The notes: a model not told the origin generated them from the letters alone. A DNA stretch of 64,000 bases from Spirochaetales bacterium (GCA_027021365.1 JALUUM010000020.1:516726-580725); one strand, 5' to 3'. Shown: positions 52,215 to 62,889, numbered from the stretch's first letter. Program-made: numbers and translations.

Positions 52215-55200
52215 TCAACCCCGAATATGGATGCCCTCCTCATCTTCTCTTAAGTTGCTCTTTATGTTCGGGATGGCATTCCATTGTATATTTATCGATA
52301 ATGACGGAGTCCATTGATACTGCTTGGAACCGTCAGGAAGGGTCTTCAGCTGGGGGCTGCCCACATACTCTAACGATACATCCCAATCATGGAGGTGGTG
52401 TACCACTCTTAATGATAGATTCTTTATCTTGAAGGAGGAAGCATACCTGTCTGCAACATTGAAAAAATTGAATGATCGCAACAAGTCATAGATTGGATTT
52501 ACCGGTGCTACTCCTACTTTTTCTGCAAGAGACGGAAAGTATAGGTAAGTACGCCTGTTATAGGAAACCGATGAAAAGGATATTTCCATAAACTTGTATA
52601 TGAAGAAATTGAATTTCATGTTGAAATTGAACTCATTGTTTGAAAACCTCTGTATGTCCATGAACCAGTAAGTACTAAGAGCAGGCTCGAAATATATACG
52701 GTCTCGCCAGAAAAAATACTTGTTTCCAGAGTTTGAATAATCAAAACGAATTACAGTTGGAAGAAACACTTCTGTGTCACTGATCTGATTCCCAATCGGA
52801 TCAACTGGATACATGTACTGATAATTCAAAGAGGCCTTAACTCCCCACAGGTTTGTTTTCAAGGTAAGCACCTTGAATTGGTAGTCTGTGATATCGTACT
52901 GAGTGTTAATGGATAAGGATAAATCTTTCGTAAATGTCAGATTTTCATTTAGAATAATAGGTTGATACGTTATAACTCCATTTTCCAGCGAAAAAGATTC
53001 TTTCAAAGTGGTTTGTGTTATCCATGCAGAAATATCAATTGTTCCCGTAAAAAGCTGGTCCAGGGGAGGAAGTTGATAAGAGATGGACAATTTATACTTG
53101 TCACTGTTTCTAACCAGGCTCATGGTACCGGTAACGGAGTGATTCTGAAAAGTTTCGCCGTCCCATTTAGGAATTTCTCCGGCATAGATAGGATTTCCCC
53201 ACTGATCAGAGTCAAGATAACTGTACTTGTAAAGCAGCATGTTCAGATTGTAAGTGATATTGGTTCCCTTGAGCGATTGATTGTCAAAGAATGGGGATAA
53301 GCTAAGTTTCAAGGCTTCCCTGAAATTGAGGTTTCTCTGCTTGTAGTCATTGAGAAGGAGATTTGCCCATTCACTGTCACTTATGCTATCTGAAAATCTA
53401 TTCCTTACATTGTAGATTGCATTGAGATCAATGGATTGATTTAACGAGAACAAACCGCCAAAAATCCCCATATTTGTAAACAACTTTGTATAATCATTGA
53501 CTGTCATCTTTGAATACAACAGAGAATAGTCAACTTCATCACCCGTTAGCCAATCCGAACTATCGAAAGTACTGACTACATCCAATCTCGGTTTGAGCTG
53601 GTAGCCAACATCGATATTCGATACCTTTACATATGCACTCAAGGAAACATCCTTCATTGGTTGTGGCTCTACCAGAGCCATTTTCACCTTTTTCTTTACT
53701 TCACTCACTTCCGGTTTGACAGGAATGTCTATCCTGAAACCCTTACCCTGATCTTTCACAGCCTTCCTAACCGAATTCCTCTTGTTCGGGGAAGGGGGTT
53801 TGGCACCTCTTCCTGAATTTTCTGCCAGATTACTCTTCCATTTGAAAATATCTCCGGTGACAGAGAGGGATAGCTGAGGTGTGGTCATGTTGGCCGGATA
53901 GTAGAATTTCCTCGAGGGATCAACCTCCAGAACCTTGTTATTTATGGAATCCTCTATTTCTCTGCTCTGGAAAAAATACTGGAAATTGATATATGGAATA
54001 GTGAATGAGGAAACGAAAGGTAGATCTGCCACACCTTTCAGATTACCCTGGCCCTTTAAAAACCAGGTAAGGTTATTCTTTGTCCCGACATTGGAAGTCG
54101 TTTGCGGCGTCAGGCCAAGAATGGAATCGAAATCCATTCCTTCCGATCTATTGTAAAAATCACTGGGGAAAAAGGGGTCAGAATAGCTTTCAAAGCTCCC
54201 TGATATGGAAAAATCGCCGAAACTGTGTTTCAAATTTGCAGACATTCCATATCGCAGCGGCAGATCAAGTCCGAAAATACTCGAATGATTCCAATATGAA
54301 ACAGGATTGCCATTTTCATCGGGGAAAATCGGTGTATAAAAACCAGTAACCTCATCGAGGAAAATATCCCTCGAGTATGCAACACCGCCTTTGAAATCAA
54401 TTCCTGAAGAGAACTTACCTTCCAGGCCCGAAAAGATTCCCAACTTGGAATATATATCGAAGAAAAGCTTTAAGTAGTCCTTGTTGATACTTTCCACCGT
54501 TTTCCCTGTTTTTCTAAGGAAGAGACCTCGTAATTCTTCTTCATAAGTTCCCTCATTGGAACCCTCTATCTTTAAGAGGGAAAATATATCACTCTTCTGT
54601 TCCTTTTGGCCAATGAGGTATGTTGTCGTCTGGATGTAATTTCCCTCTCTGCTTCTGTAGCCAAGTGAAGGATGAAAGAACAGCTTGTCTCCGGGATAGA
54701 AGAAGTACGGAATTATCATTATGGGTACTCTGCCTATGTAGAGTGTTGCATTTTGAACGGCCCATTCTCCCGGTGCGAGAATCCACAATTTCTTTGCCTG
54801 TATCCTGTAGTGCGGAGCCTGCTCCAGGTTACAGGAGGTGACACTTCCCTGTGACAGGGTAACAATGTCATTGGAACTTCTGGACATCTCCCTTCCTGAA
54901 AAAAAGAATGTTCCCTTTTTACCACCTAAATTTGTTTCCCTTTCCGTTTTGCCTTTAAAAAAGATACCCTCCCATGTGTCTATGTTAAAGTTGAGGGATT
55001 CTCCCCTGAATACCTCTTCTTTTGCCGGTTTTATTAGATGGTATTCGAGATTCCCGCTTGCAGTAAGGAGATTTTTGGTCTCATTGAGGGTTACAACATT
55101 TGCTTTTATGAGGTGGGTCACATTTTTTTCATTGTCAATCATCTTTACAACGACATCACCCCTAAGAGTCACATACTTTTCTTTGGCGATGTTCAAATCG

Positions 55201-55550
55201 AAGTACTCCGCCTCCTTTGCAGATTCAACCTCTATTATTCTCCCTCGCTTCTCTATGGTTTTTTCCGTTTCTATTTTGTAATAGGAAAGTAGCCTCCTCT
55301 GCAGTTCTTTTCTGCTTCCAGTTTCGGGAAGATTCAATCTCTTGCACCAGGCAATCAATTCATAATAACTTGCTGTCTCGATATCCTGGGAGAGGGTTTG
55401 CATGATGAGAGTTTTTTCACCCCCCTCTGCACCCCTCGCCATTCTGTTTATATTTTCCAATGGCATCGAATAGCCGTAATCGGATAAAACAAAAAGAGAC
55501 ATGAATATCAATGTAATTTGAAATCTTCGAGAAACCCTTTTGCTCCTCAA
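52215..55550 (-). CDS. lptD: LptD-like outer-membrane assembly protein
   Basis: A 1111-residue protein with a signal peptide (to about residue 28). An OstA/LptA-like periplasmic domain spans about 105-250 (VTLRGDVVVKMIDNEKNV, LLTASGNLEYH, DTWEGIFFKGKTERETNL). A long beta-barrel with aromatic-rich strands runs to the C-terminus. Two oddities: a SAP-like helical motif at 60-92, before the OstA domain, and a Lys/Arg/Pro-rich insert at about 575-630 inside the barrel. Many spirochaetes lack LPS, so its substrate may be another glycolipid. It starts with TTG, one base after the uvrA stop; its GAGGAG falls inside the coding start. Confidence 0.85.
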   Translation of the reverse strand: MRSKRVSRRFQITLIFMSLFVLSDYGYSMPLENINRMARGAEGGEKTLIMQTLSQDIETASYYELIAWCKRLNLPETGSRKELQRRLLSYYKIETEKTIEKRGRIIEVESAKEAEYFDLNIAKEKYVTLRGDVVVKMIDNEKNVTHLIKANVVTLNETKNLLTASGNLEYHLIKPAKEEVFRGESLNFNIDTWEGIFFKGKTERETNLGGKKGTFFFSGREMSRSSNDIVTLSQGSVTSCNLEQAPHYRIQAKKLWILAPGEWAVQNATLYIGRVPIMIIPYFFYPGDKLFFHPSLGYRSREGNYIQTTTYLIGQKEQKSDIFSLLKIEGSNEGTYEEELRGLFLRKTGKTVESINKDYLKLFFDIYSKLGIFSGLEGKFSSGIDFKGGVAYSRDIFLDEVTGFYTPIFPDENGNPVSYWNHSSIFGLDLPLRYGMSANLKHSFGDFSISGSFESYSDPFFPSDFYNRSEGMDFDSILGLTPQTTSNVGTKNNLTWFLKGQGNLKGVADLPFVSSFTIPYINFQYFFQSREIEDSINNKVLEVDPSRKFYYPANMTTPQLSLSVTGDIFKWKSNLAENSGRGAKPPSPNKRNSVRKAVKDQGKGFRIDIPVKPEVSEVKKKVKMALVEPQPMKDVSLSAYVKVSNIDVGYQLKPRLDVVSTFDSSDWLTGDEVDYSLLYSKMTVNDYTKLFTNMGIFGGLFSLNQSIDLNAIYNVRNRFSDSISDSEWANLLLNDYKQRNLNFREALKLSLSPFFDNQSLKGTNITYNLNMLLYKYSYLDSDQWGNPIYAGEIPKWDGETFQNHSVTGTMSLVRNSDKYKLSISYQLPPLDQLFTGTIDISAWITQTTLKESFSLENGVITYQPIILNENLTFTKDLSLSINTQYDITDYQFKVLTLKTNLWGVKASLNYQYMYPVDPIGNQISDTEVFLPTVIRFDYSNSGNKYFFWRDRIYFEPALSTYWFMDIQRFSNNEFNFNMKFNFFIYKFMEISFSSVSYNRRTYLYFPSLAEKVGVAPVNPIYDLLRSFNFFNVADRYASSFKIKNLSLRVVHHLHDWDVSLEYVGSPQLKTLPDGSKQYQWTPSLSINIQWNAIPNIKSNLREDEEGIHIRG

Positions 55551-55551
55551 G

Positions 55552-58371
55552 TTACCGTAAAACCTTTCTTAAATATTTGCCCGTATAGGAATATTCACAG
55601 GTAGCAATCTCTTCCGGAGTTCCCGTCGCTACTATCTTACCGCCATTATCTCCCCCTTCGGGTCCAAGATCAATGATATGATCCGCCTGTTTGATTACAT
55701 CAAGATTATGTTCAATCAGCACGACAGTATTGCCGCTGTTGACAAGGAGATGCAGCACCTCCATAAGTTTCTTGACATCTTCGAAGTGAAGCCCGGTTGT
55801 CGGCTCATCCATGATATAGAAGGTTTTTCCGGTGCTTCTCTTCGAAAGTTCCAGAGAAAGCTTTACCCGCTGCGCCTCTCCTCCGGAAAGTGTAAGAGCC
55901 GATTGTCCGAGTTTGATGTATCCCAGACCTACCGCATGCAGTGTTTTCAGCTTCCTCATGACAGGAGGAATATTCTTGAAAAAATCAAGCGCTTCATCTA
56001 CGGTCATCTCCAGTACATCGTGTATATTCTTACCCCTGTACCTTATATCCAATGTTTCTCTGTTGTATCGCTTGCCTTTGCAAACATCACAGGTAATGTA
56101 TACATCGGGAAGAAAATGCATCTCTATCCGTTTCGTGCCTGCACCTTGGCAGTTTTCACATCGACCCCCTCGTACGTTAAAGGAAAACCGGCCGGGCTTG
56201 TAACCCCGCGCCCTGGACTCAGGAAGGGATGCGAAGAGCTCCCTTATAGGAGTAAACAACCCCACATATGTTGCAGGATTAGACCTTGGGGTTCTGCCTA
56301 TGGGACTCTGGTCGATGTTTATCACTTTATCGATCAATTGGTAACCCTCGATCGAGCGATACTTTCCCTCTATGAGATTTGTTTTTCCAACCCTATTAGC
56401 CAGGGCAGGATAAAGAATGTCGGAGAGGAGTGTGGATTTACCCGAACCGGAAACGCCTGTGATAACTATCAATTTACCCAGAGGGAAACGGACATCGATA
56501 TTCTTTAAATTGTGTTCGCTTGCACCATACAGAACTATCTCTTTTCCATTTCCGGCCCTCCTCTCCCGTGGAATTTCAATCTTTTTCTTACCAGAAAGGT
56601 AGCTGCCGGTGATAGAATTTGGATTTTCAAGTATTTCCTGCAATGTGCCTGCCGCTGTGACCCTTCCTCCGTGTACACCGGCTCCCGGTCCCAGGTCCAC
56701 AATATAATCAGCATTTCTAAGTGTCTGTTCGTCGTGTTCCACCACTATCAACGTGTTGCCTATGTCACGGAGATGTTTCAATGTTTCAAGCAACCTGCCA
56801 TTGTCCCGCTGATGTAATCCTATCGTCGGTTCATCGAGAATGTACAATACTCCTACAAGAGAAGAACCTATCTGAGTAGCAAGACGAATTCTCTGTGCTT
56901 CACCACCCGAAAGAGTTGCAGCCTTCCTTTCCAGAGAGAGGTAGTCCAGTCCCACGCTGACCATAAAGGACAACCGAGCTCTTATCTCCTTCAAAATTTG
57001 GGTTGAAATCAACTTTTCGGTTTCACTGAGCGAGAGTTCATTGAAAAAATCGAGTGCATCCTTCACGGATAGCATTGTAACTTCATGGATGTTTTTTCCA
57101 CCAACCGTTACTGCAAGGGCCTCGGGTTTCAATCTCTTTCCGTGACATACCGGACATTCACGATTCCGCATGAACTGTTCTAGCCACTCCTTCACACCCT
57201 CTGAATTCGTTTCCAGATAACGACGCTTGAGTTCATTCAATATTCCCCTGAAACGGGTCTGGTACTCATACTTACCATTTCTGTCCCTGCTGTAATGTCT
57301 GAAATGAATCGTGTCATTGGATCCGTAGAGAATCTCATTAAGGATTGGCTCTGGTAATTCTTCGAAGGGAGTATCGAGAGTAAAACCATAGTGACTTGCA
57401 ATGGATTGAAAGAGATTCCTGTACCAGTTTGATCTTGGATTGTAGGGAACGATACCTCCTTCATTGAATGATAGAGACTTGTCTGGGATCACCAGCTCGG
57501 GATCGAATTCGAGAGTTTCACCAAGACCAGAACAGGAGGGGCAGGCTCCATAGGGACTGTTGAACGAGAATAGTCTCGGCTGCAATTCCGGTATACTGAT
57601 ACCACACACGGGACATGCGTTGGTCTGAGAAAAGAATCTCTCCTGCTCCCCATTGTTCTTCTTTTCCAGTACGATCAATTTTCCGCCTGCTATATCCAGT
57701 GCTGTTTCCACCGACTCTGCAAGCCTGTTTCTAATGTCCGGTTTCAGCATCAGTCGATCCACAACTATTTCAATCGAGTGTTTTTTCTGCTTTTCAAGCT
57801 CGATACTCTCCTCCAGATACAGTATCTCGCCATCTATCCGGACTCTTACAAAACCTGCTTTTCTCGCATCATCGATGATCTTCTGGTGTTCTCCTTTCTT
57901 TCCTCTGACCACAGGTGCAAGGATTAAAATCCTTTTCCCCTCCCCCAGTGCCATTATGGAATCGATTATCTGATCGACCGATTGCTCCTGAATCTCTCTG
58001 CCGCAGGATGGGCAATGGGCATGTCCTATTCTTGCAAAGAGGAGTCTTAAGTAGTCGTAGATTTCTGTTACCGTACCTACTGTAGAGCGAGGGTTCCTGT
58101 GTGTGCTTTTCTGTTCTATTGAAATAGCCGGGGAAAGGCCTTCAATATAATCAACATCGGGTTTGTCCAACCTTCCAAGAAATTGTCTTGCATAGGAAGA
58201 AAGCGATTCGACATACCTTCTCTGCCCTTCTGCAAATATAGTATCGAATGCCAGGGAAGACTTTCCTGAACCACTTATACCTGAAATTACAACGAATTTA
58301 TCTCTTGGAAGTTCTATATCGATATTTTTTAGATTATGTTCCCTCGCCCCCTTTATTATTATCTTTTTCAT
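55552..58371 (-). CDS. uvrA: Excinuclease ABC subunit UvrA
   Basis: DNA-damage recognition subunit of nucleotide excision repair, working with UvrB and UvrC. The 939-residue protein has both ABC cassettes: [20 protein letters not shown] for the first and [19 protein letters not shown] for the second. It also has the signatures [16 protein letters not shown] and [16 protein letters not shown] and zinc-binding CPSCG, CPVCG and CENCQG...CDVCKG modules. Length is standard. Its first 38 nt overlap the small membrane-protein gene, and lptD begins directly after its stop. Confidence 0.97.
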   Translation of the reverse strand: MKKIIIKGAREHNLKNIDIELPRDKFVVISGISGSGKSSLAFDTIFAEGQRRYVESLSSYARQFLGRLDKPDVDYIEGLSPAISIEQKSTHRNPRSTVGTVTEIYDYLRLLFARIGHAHCPSCGREIQEQSVDQIIDSIMALGEGKRILILAPVVRGKKGEHQKIIDDARKAGFVRVRIDGEILYLEESIELEKQKKHSIEIVVDRLMLKPDIRNRLAESVETALDIAGGKLIVLEKKNNGEQERFFSQTNACPVCGISIPELQPRLFSFNSPYGACPSCSGLGETLEFDPELVIPDKSLSFNEGGIVPYNPRSNWYRNLFQSIASHYGFTLDTPFEELPEPILNEILYGSNDTIHFRHYSRDRNGKYEYQTRFRGILNELKRRYLETNSEGVKEWLEQFMRNRECPVCHGKRLKPEALAVTVGGKNIHEVTMLSVKDALDFFNELSLSETEKLISTQILKEIRARLSFMVSVGLDYLSLERKAATLSGGEAQRIRLATQIGSSLVGVLYILDEPTIGLHQRDNGRLLETLKHLRDIGNTLIVVEHDEQTLRNADYIVDLGPGAGVHGGRVTAAGTLQEILENPNSITGSYLSGKKKIEIPRERRAGNGKEIVLYGASEHNLKNIDVRFPLGKLIVITGVSGSGKSTLLSDILYPALANRVGKTNLIEGKYRSIEGYQLIDKVINIDQSPIGRTPRSNPATYVGLFTPIRELFASLPESRARGYKPGRFSFNVRGGRCENCQGAGTKRIEMHFLPDVYITCDVCKGKRYNRETLDIRYRGKNIHDVLEMTVDEALDFFKNIPPVMRKLKTLHAVGLGYIKLGQSALTLSGGEAQRVKLSLELSKRSTGKTFYIMDEPTTGLHFEDVKKLMEVLHLLVNSGNTVVLIEHNLDVIKQADHIIDLGPEGGDNGGKIVATGTPEEIATCEYSYTGKYLRKVLR

Positions 58372-58558
58372 CGTTTTTTGTTTCCTCTTTTTCCTCGCGC
58401 TTTTCTACCTGTCTAACAGAGGGAACACGTGCAACCTTCACAGGCCTCCTGTCCAGTGAAGCAACATAAAATACTATTGGCAGGAGAACAATTATAAAAA
58501 GAGAGACAATCACTATCTTTCCCTGTAGCAGAACACCTATCAGGAATTGGGGATCCAT
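58334..58558 (-). CDS. Small single-pass membrane protein
   Basis: A 74-residue protein with one transmembrane helix ([23 protein letters not shown], about residues 13-35) and a strongly charged, presumably cytoplasmic tail ([10 protein letters not shown], then [21 protein letters not shown]). CAGGTG lies 6 nt before the ATG. It sits between mutS2 and uvrA in the same direction, with a 38-nt overlap onto uvrA. The topology, ribosome-binding site and position support a real gene. No family recognised. Confidence 0.65.
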   Translation of the reverse strand: MDPQFLIGVLLQGKIVIVSLFIIVLLPIVFYVASLDRRPVKVARVPSVRQVEKREEKEETKNDEKDNNKGGEGT

Positions 58559-58631
58559 AAAACACCTGCCTAAAGCATATTAATCGGTATATCACCTCTT
58601 TTCAAGCTATCATTAAAATGTAACCAAAGAT

Positions 58632-60983
58632 TCACAGCCGGACAATAGTCTTTCCGTAACCTCCTTCCTCGGGAAGGGCATAGTAATAACTTCTAACGGC
58701 ATTGTTTTCCTTGAGATACTGATGTATTCCACTTCTTAGGGCACCGGTACCCTTACCATGTATAATGGAGAACTGTGAAATACCAGCAAGAATTGCACTG
58801 TCTATCTGTTTTTCAATGATTCCGATCGCCTCATCGAGACGCCTTCCCCTTACATCTATTTCCATAACGACTTTTCTGCTTCCCAGCTCACTCATGTAAT
58901 TGATATCTACCACCATCTCCCCTTTCTCTTCAAGAACACTCAAATCTTCCTCTCTCACTGTAATTTTCATATTTTCGGTTTCTACGAGCCAGTTGCCATT
59001 CTTTTCCCTTCTCAAAACCTTGCCTCTCCTGCCAAGATTTCTCAGGAATACTGTATTTCCCTCTCTTATTTCAACCGTGGGAACTTCGGCCGAAGATTTT
59101 CTTAACTCGGATTCAAGCTTGCCGGTTAGCTTTTCCTCTCGAGAGATTCTCTCGCTTATCCTGTCCAGAATATTTCTGACGGACTTCATTCCCTCTCTCG
59201 TAATACCCTCCTCCTTCATCTTTCTTATTTCGTTTTCCACTTCCCTTCTCGTTTCATGCAGGAAATTCTTAAGTTCTCTCAGGCCTTCCTTCTGAAGAAT
59301 AAGTTTCTCCTGTTTCAATTTGAGGTTTTTCAAGTCCGTTCTCCGTTTTATCTCGAGTAACTCCTTTTCCTTTTCAATTTGCTCTTTCTCCTTTCGTTTG
59401 AGCCTTCTCTGCCTGTCAGAAAGATTCTTTATCAAAGTCGATATGTCACTTCTCTCTTCGTCTATATACTTCCGTGCCGTAGCAATTACACTCTCAGGTA
59501 GGCCGTTTCGCCTGGCAATTTCCAGAGCATGGCTCTCTCCGGGAATACCTATCTCTATATGAAAGGTCGGTTCCAGGGTCTCTTCATCAAAATCCATCGA
59601 TGCATTCTCAGCCCCTTCCTTGGAATAACCATAGTTTTTCAGGATACCATGGTGGGTCGTCGCAATTACGAGGCATTTTTTTTCATAAAAGTAATCGAGC
59701 AGGGCCATCGCTATTGCCACACCCTCCTCCGGATCTGTCCCCGCACCAAGTTCATCGAGGAGTACCAGGGAATTACCGGTACTCTTTTCGATAATTCCAG
59801 CAATATTCCTTATATGGGAAGAAAAAGTCGAAAGAGATTGTTCTATGGATTGTTCATCACCAATATCACTGAGTATTTCATCGAAAACACCAATTCTTGA
59901 CCCTTCTTCAGCAGGAATCTCCATGCCGAACTGGTTCATAAGTGCCAGTAACCCCACCGTTTTAAGTGTGACTGTTTTGCCCCCCGTGTTTGGACCGGTA
60001 ATTATAAGCATGCGATAATCCGTGCCTATTTCCAGTGAAATCGGTACCGCTCTTTCTCCCAGCAAAGGATGCCTTGCTGATTTAAGTTCAACGATACCAT
60101 CCTGGAATATTGCCCTGTTACATCGATGGATTATCGCATAGCGCGCTTTTGCCATGAGAGAATCAATAAACCCTACTTTCTCCCGCAAGATTTCGAGTGT
60201 TTCCTTCTCATTTCTCAACTCATCGGTCAATCTCGTAAGAATCTTTCGCAGTTCCCTTTCGTACCTTCCCCTTTCCTCTATAACCCTGTTGTTTTTTTCT
60301 ACCAGGTCTACAGGTTCAAAAAAAATCGTCGAACCGCTCGAGGAAACCTCGTGCGCTACACCTTTTATCCTTCCCTTGAAGTTGGCTTTAAGAGGAAGAA
60401 CTATACGTCCGTCTCTCAAAGTAGGGGTATTGCTCTGCCAGAAAAGCCTGTAATCTTCATTCCTGATATACGAACTTGCCAATCCTTCCGCATCATTCTG
60501 GGCTTTTCTTAAACTTGATATAATTTTTTTCAATTCTGGAATATTCTTCTCCCTTATTTCGCCTCTCTTATCTACAATTCTGAATATTTTCTTTTCAATA
60601 TACCGGGTTTCGGGGATTGATAGCGCTTGAAAAACCAGATTTTCATCCTGGCTCGATTTCTTCAGGAAATTCCTCAAATTTCTTGCCGAAAGGCAATAGA
60701 TACCTATTTCAGCAATTTCCTCCCGTTCCAGGGCAGGAACATGTTTTTTTAATTTCTTCAGAGAAGATTCAATATCAGGAAATGATAACCATGGACAGTG
60801 GAAACCACTCTCCAGAGCTTCTCGCATCGCAACGGCAAGCGACAGGTTGAACTCAAGTTCTTCTCTATTGCTAAAAAATGCCTGTTTTCTTATATTCCTA
60901 ATGCCGTCGATACCGATACAGAGAGAGGTCAATTCTTCTATAATCTTTGAAAATTCAAGTATTCTTACGGAATGCTCATCCAT
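58632..60983 (-). CDS. mutS2: Endonuclease MutS2
   Basis: A 783-residue MutS-family ATPase that lacks the mismatch-binding domain and ends in a Smr nuclease domain. Walker A GPNTGGKTVTLKTVG and the region EQSLSTFSSHIRNIAGII ... VLLDELGAGTDPEEG are intact. The C-terminal Smr domain (about 710-783) has EIDVRGRRLDEAI and IIHGKGTGAL. MutS2 proteins act on branched DNA or stalled ribosomes. The basic coiled segment (about 500-640) is rich in K/R/E. Its start overlaps the rsgA stop by 8 nt. Confidence 0.95.
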   Translation of the reverse strand: MDEHSVRILEFSKIIEELTSLCIGIDGIRNIRKQAFFSNREELEFNLSLAVAMREALESGFHCPWLSFPDIESSLKKLKKHVPALEREEIAEIGIYCLSARNLRNFLKKSSQDENLVFQALSIPETRYIEKKIFRIVDKRGEIREKNIPELKKIISSLRKAQNDAEGLASSYIRNEDYRLFWQSNTPTLRDGRIVLPLKANFKGRIKGVAHEVSSSGSTIFFEPVDLVEKNNRVIEERGRYERELRKILTRLTDELRNEKETLEILREKVGFIDSLMAKARYAIIHRCNRAIFQDGIVELKSARHPLLGERAVPISLEIGTDYRMLIITGPNTGGKTVTLKTVGLLALMNQFGMEIPAEEGSRIGVFDEILSDIGDEQSIEQSLSTFSSHIRNIAGIIEKSTGNSLVLLDELGAGTDPEEGVAIAMALLDYFYEKKCLVIATTHHGILKNYGYSKEGAENASMDFDEETLEPTFHIEIGIPGESHALEIARRNGLPESVIATARKYIDEERSDISTLIKNLSDRQRRLKRKEKEQIEKEKELLEIKRRTDLKNLKLKQEKLILQKEGLRELKNFLHETRREVENEIRKMKEEGITREGMKSVRNILDRISERISREEKLTGKLESELRKSSAEVPTVEIREGNTVFLRNLGRRGKVLRREKNGNWLVETENMKITVREEDLSVLEEKGEMVVDINYMSELGSRKVVMEIDVRGRRLDEAIGIIEKQIDSAILAGISQFSIIHGKGTGALRSGIHQYLKENNAVRSYYYALPEEGGYGKTIVRL

Positions 60984-61911
60984 GGTAGTATCTCTTCTCG
61001 TGCTTCAATTGATTGTAGATTCTCAGATAACTCTCATATCTTTCACGGTCTATTTCCCCTCGTGCCACCGCCTCTTTTACAGCACACCCTGGTTCTGCAA
61101 GATGTCGACATGAGGGGTACCTGCAACTCTCCCTGTAAACATTGAAATCAGGGAAGTAGAGATGCAGATCCATAGGCTCTACACCGTATATATCCAACTC
61201 TCTTATTCCCGGAGTATCTATTATCTGTGTTTTTTCATCGATTTGATATAATCTTGCAAAGTTTGTCGTGTGAGAACCTCTGTTGTACTTCGGTGAAACC
61301 TTCCCGGTAGGCAAGTCAAGTTCTGGATCTATTGCATTCAAAATGGAAGTCTTTCCCACACCGGATTGGCCAATAAAAACAGAAACTTTCCCTTTCATCA
61401 TTCCGGTTACCTGTTCCATGCCTTCTCCCCTTACAGCCGAAGTAAATAATACAGGAATTCCAAGTTCCCTGTAGCTCTTTGCCCTCTTCTGCACTTCATC
61501 CTTCAGACCAAGATCGATCTTATTAATAACAATAACCGGTCTTGCAGAGCCAACTGTGGCACATATCAACAAACGATCGATAAAACGGGATTTAAAGGGA
61601 GGCGAGACTACGGACACCACTATAAAGAGGAGGTCGATATTAGCTGCCAGAATCTGTGGTGCACGCCTCTTTTTATTCCATCTCATTATGAAGCTTTTTC
61701 TCTCCAGAACGGATTCTATCCATCCTCTGTCCCTGGTATGCGTATCGGGTAGGAAATACACGTAGTCTCCTGCTGCAATCGGATTGTAGAATCTCTGCTC
61801 TGCCTTTAGTATTTTCCCCTTTATCCTGCAGAGCCAGTCTCTGTCATCAGCCCTCACCGTATAAATATTGTTTATACCGGTTACCACGAGACCCTTGATA
61901 GATTCTTTCAT
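60976..61911 (-). CDS. rsgA: Ribosome small subunit-dependent GTPase RsgA
   Basis: Late 30S assembly factor. The 311-residue protein has an N-terminal OB fold, then circularly permuted GTPase motifs in the family order: NKIDLG (G4), GQSGVGKTSILNAI (G1), the switch region NRGSHTTNFARL and DTPGIRE (G3). A C-terminal zinc-finger domain has CRYPSCRHLAEPGCAV. All expected residues are present. It overlaps murI by 4 nt and mutS2 by 8 nt. Confidence 0.96.
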   Translation of the reverse strand: MKESIKGLVVTGINNIYTVRADDRDWLCRIKGKILKAEQRFYNPIAAGDYVYFLPDTHTRDRGWIESVLERKSFIMRWNKKRRAPQILAANIDLLFIVVSVVSPPFKSRFIDRLLICATVGSARPVIVINKIDLGLKDEVQKRAKSYRELGIPVLFTSAVRGEGMEQVTGMMKGKVSVFIGQSGVGKTSILNAIDPELDLPTGKVSPKYNRGSHTTNFARLYQIDEKTQIIDTPGIRELDIYGVEPMDLHLYFPDFNVYRESCRYPSCRHLAEPGCAVKEAVARGEIDRERYESYLRIYNQLKHEKRYYHG

Positions 61912-62729
61912 AATCTCTCTATGCTTCCACGGAATTCAAGTTGGTATTTTCCGGCAAAGAGAACATAATTCTCTTTGCCATTGTCGTCACCCGTTATATA
62001 GAATCTGTCTGTACAGTTCTTATTAACATCTTTTCCGGAAATAAGTAGCCCATTTTCTTTGAGTACACGAACGATCTGGTTACTCACACCATCTCGTGAG
62101 TCAACGATTCTCATGCCATTGAAAACCTCCTCCAGCATATCAGATATCACGGTGAAATGGGTACAACCAAGAACGACAGTTTCTACATTTTTTCGACTCA
62201 ATTCACTTGAGATTTTTTGCAGGGTCTTCTGCCATTGTTCTCTGCTCATTGCGAAGTACTGATATTCAACGAGCTTAACAAGCTTACTTTCCGGGCATTT
62301 CAATATTTCTTTATCAGACGCAAAAGAATCTATGAGATTCTGAAGATACTCCTCTTCTATTGTTCTCTTTGTCGCCAGAACTGCGATCATACCGTTACTG
62401 TTACCCCTTGCCGCAGGTTTTATTGCTGGCACAACACCAACAAATGGTATCTTGAATTCTCTTCTTAGCTCAGATAGGGAAACAACCGAGGCTGTATTAC
62501 ACGCTATTACTATCAATTTTGGTTGTTCTTTTTTCAAGAGCAGCTCTATCCCTTTGAAGACTGCTCTTCTTATCTCAATAGGTTTCTTTTCTCCATAGGG
62601 AAAATTTTTGACATCGGCAAGATAGACAAATCGTTCATCGGGTAATTTCTTCCTTGTAATTTCCAAATAGGGAAGTCCTCCCACTCCCGAGTCAAAAAAT
62701 GCAAGGGGTTTTCTTTTGCAAATTTCCAT
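61908..62729 (-). CDS. murI: Glutamate racemase
   Basis: Supplies D-glutamate for peptidoglycan. The 273-residue enzyme has the active-site landmarks FFDSGVGGLPYL, YLADVKNFPYGEK, VIACNTASVVSL (first catalytic Cys) and VVLGCTHFTVI (second catalytic Cys). Length is normal. It is the first gene of the long collinear minus-strand run ending at the TPR gene near 45.7 kb. GAGG lies upstream of the ATG and a promoter is found about 65 nt ahead. Confidence 0.95.
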   Translation of the reverse strand: MEICKRKPLAFFDSGVGGLPYLEITRKKLPDERFVYLADVKNFPYGEKKPIEIRRAVFKGIELLLKKEQPKLIVIACNTASVVSLSELRREFKIPFVGVVPAIKPAARGNSNGMIAVLATKRTIEEEYLQNLIDSFASDKEILKCPESKLVKLVEYQYFAMSREQWQKTLQKISSELSRKNVETVVLGCTHFTVISDMLEEVFNGMRIVDSRDGVSNQIVRVLKENGLLISGKDVNKNCTDRFYITGDDNGKENYVLFAGKYQLEFRGSIERL

Positions 62730-62792
62730 CGATGCAGTCCTCGTTTACTCCAATAGGATTAACTATTCACCACAAGTAATAATACAAATAAC

Positions 62793-62821
62793 AATATACG
62801 ATTGATTCCTCTATCATTCAA
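62793..62821 (-). promoter_or_regulatory. Promoter of murI run
   Basis: On the minus strand TTGAAT (62816-62821), a 17-nt spacer and TATATT (62793-62798) predict transcription from about 62786. A leader of about 57 nt with a Shine-Dalgarno (GAGG) precedes murI. Confidence 0.5.
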
Positions 62822-62889
62822 TTACCTGACATTCTTATCTCAATGAAGCGACAAAGATTGCAAAGTCGCTCGGTATTGATGGATACTTC

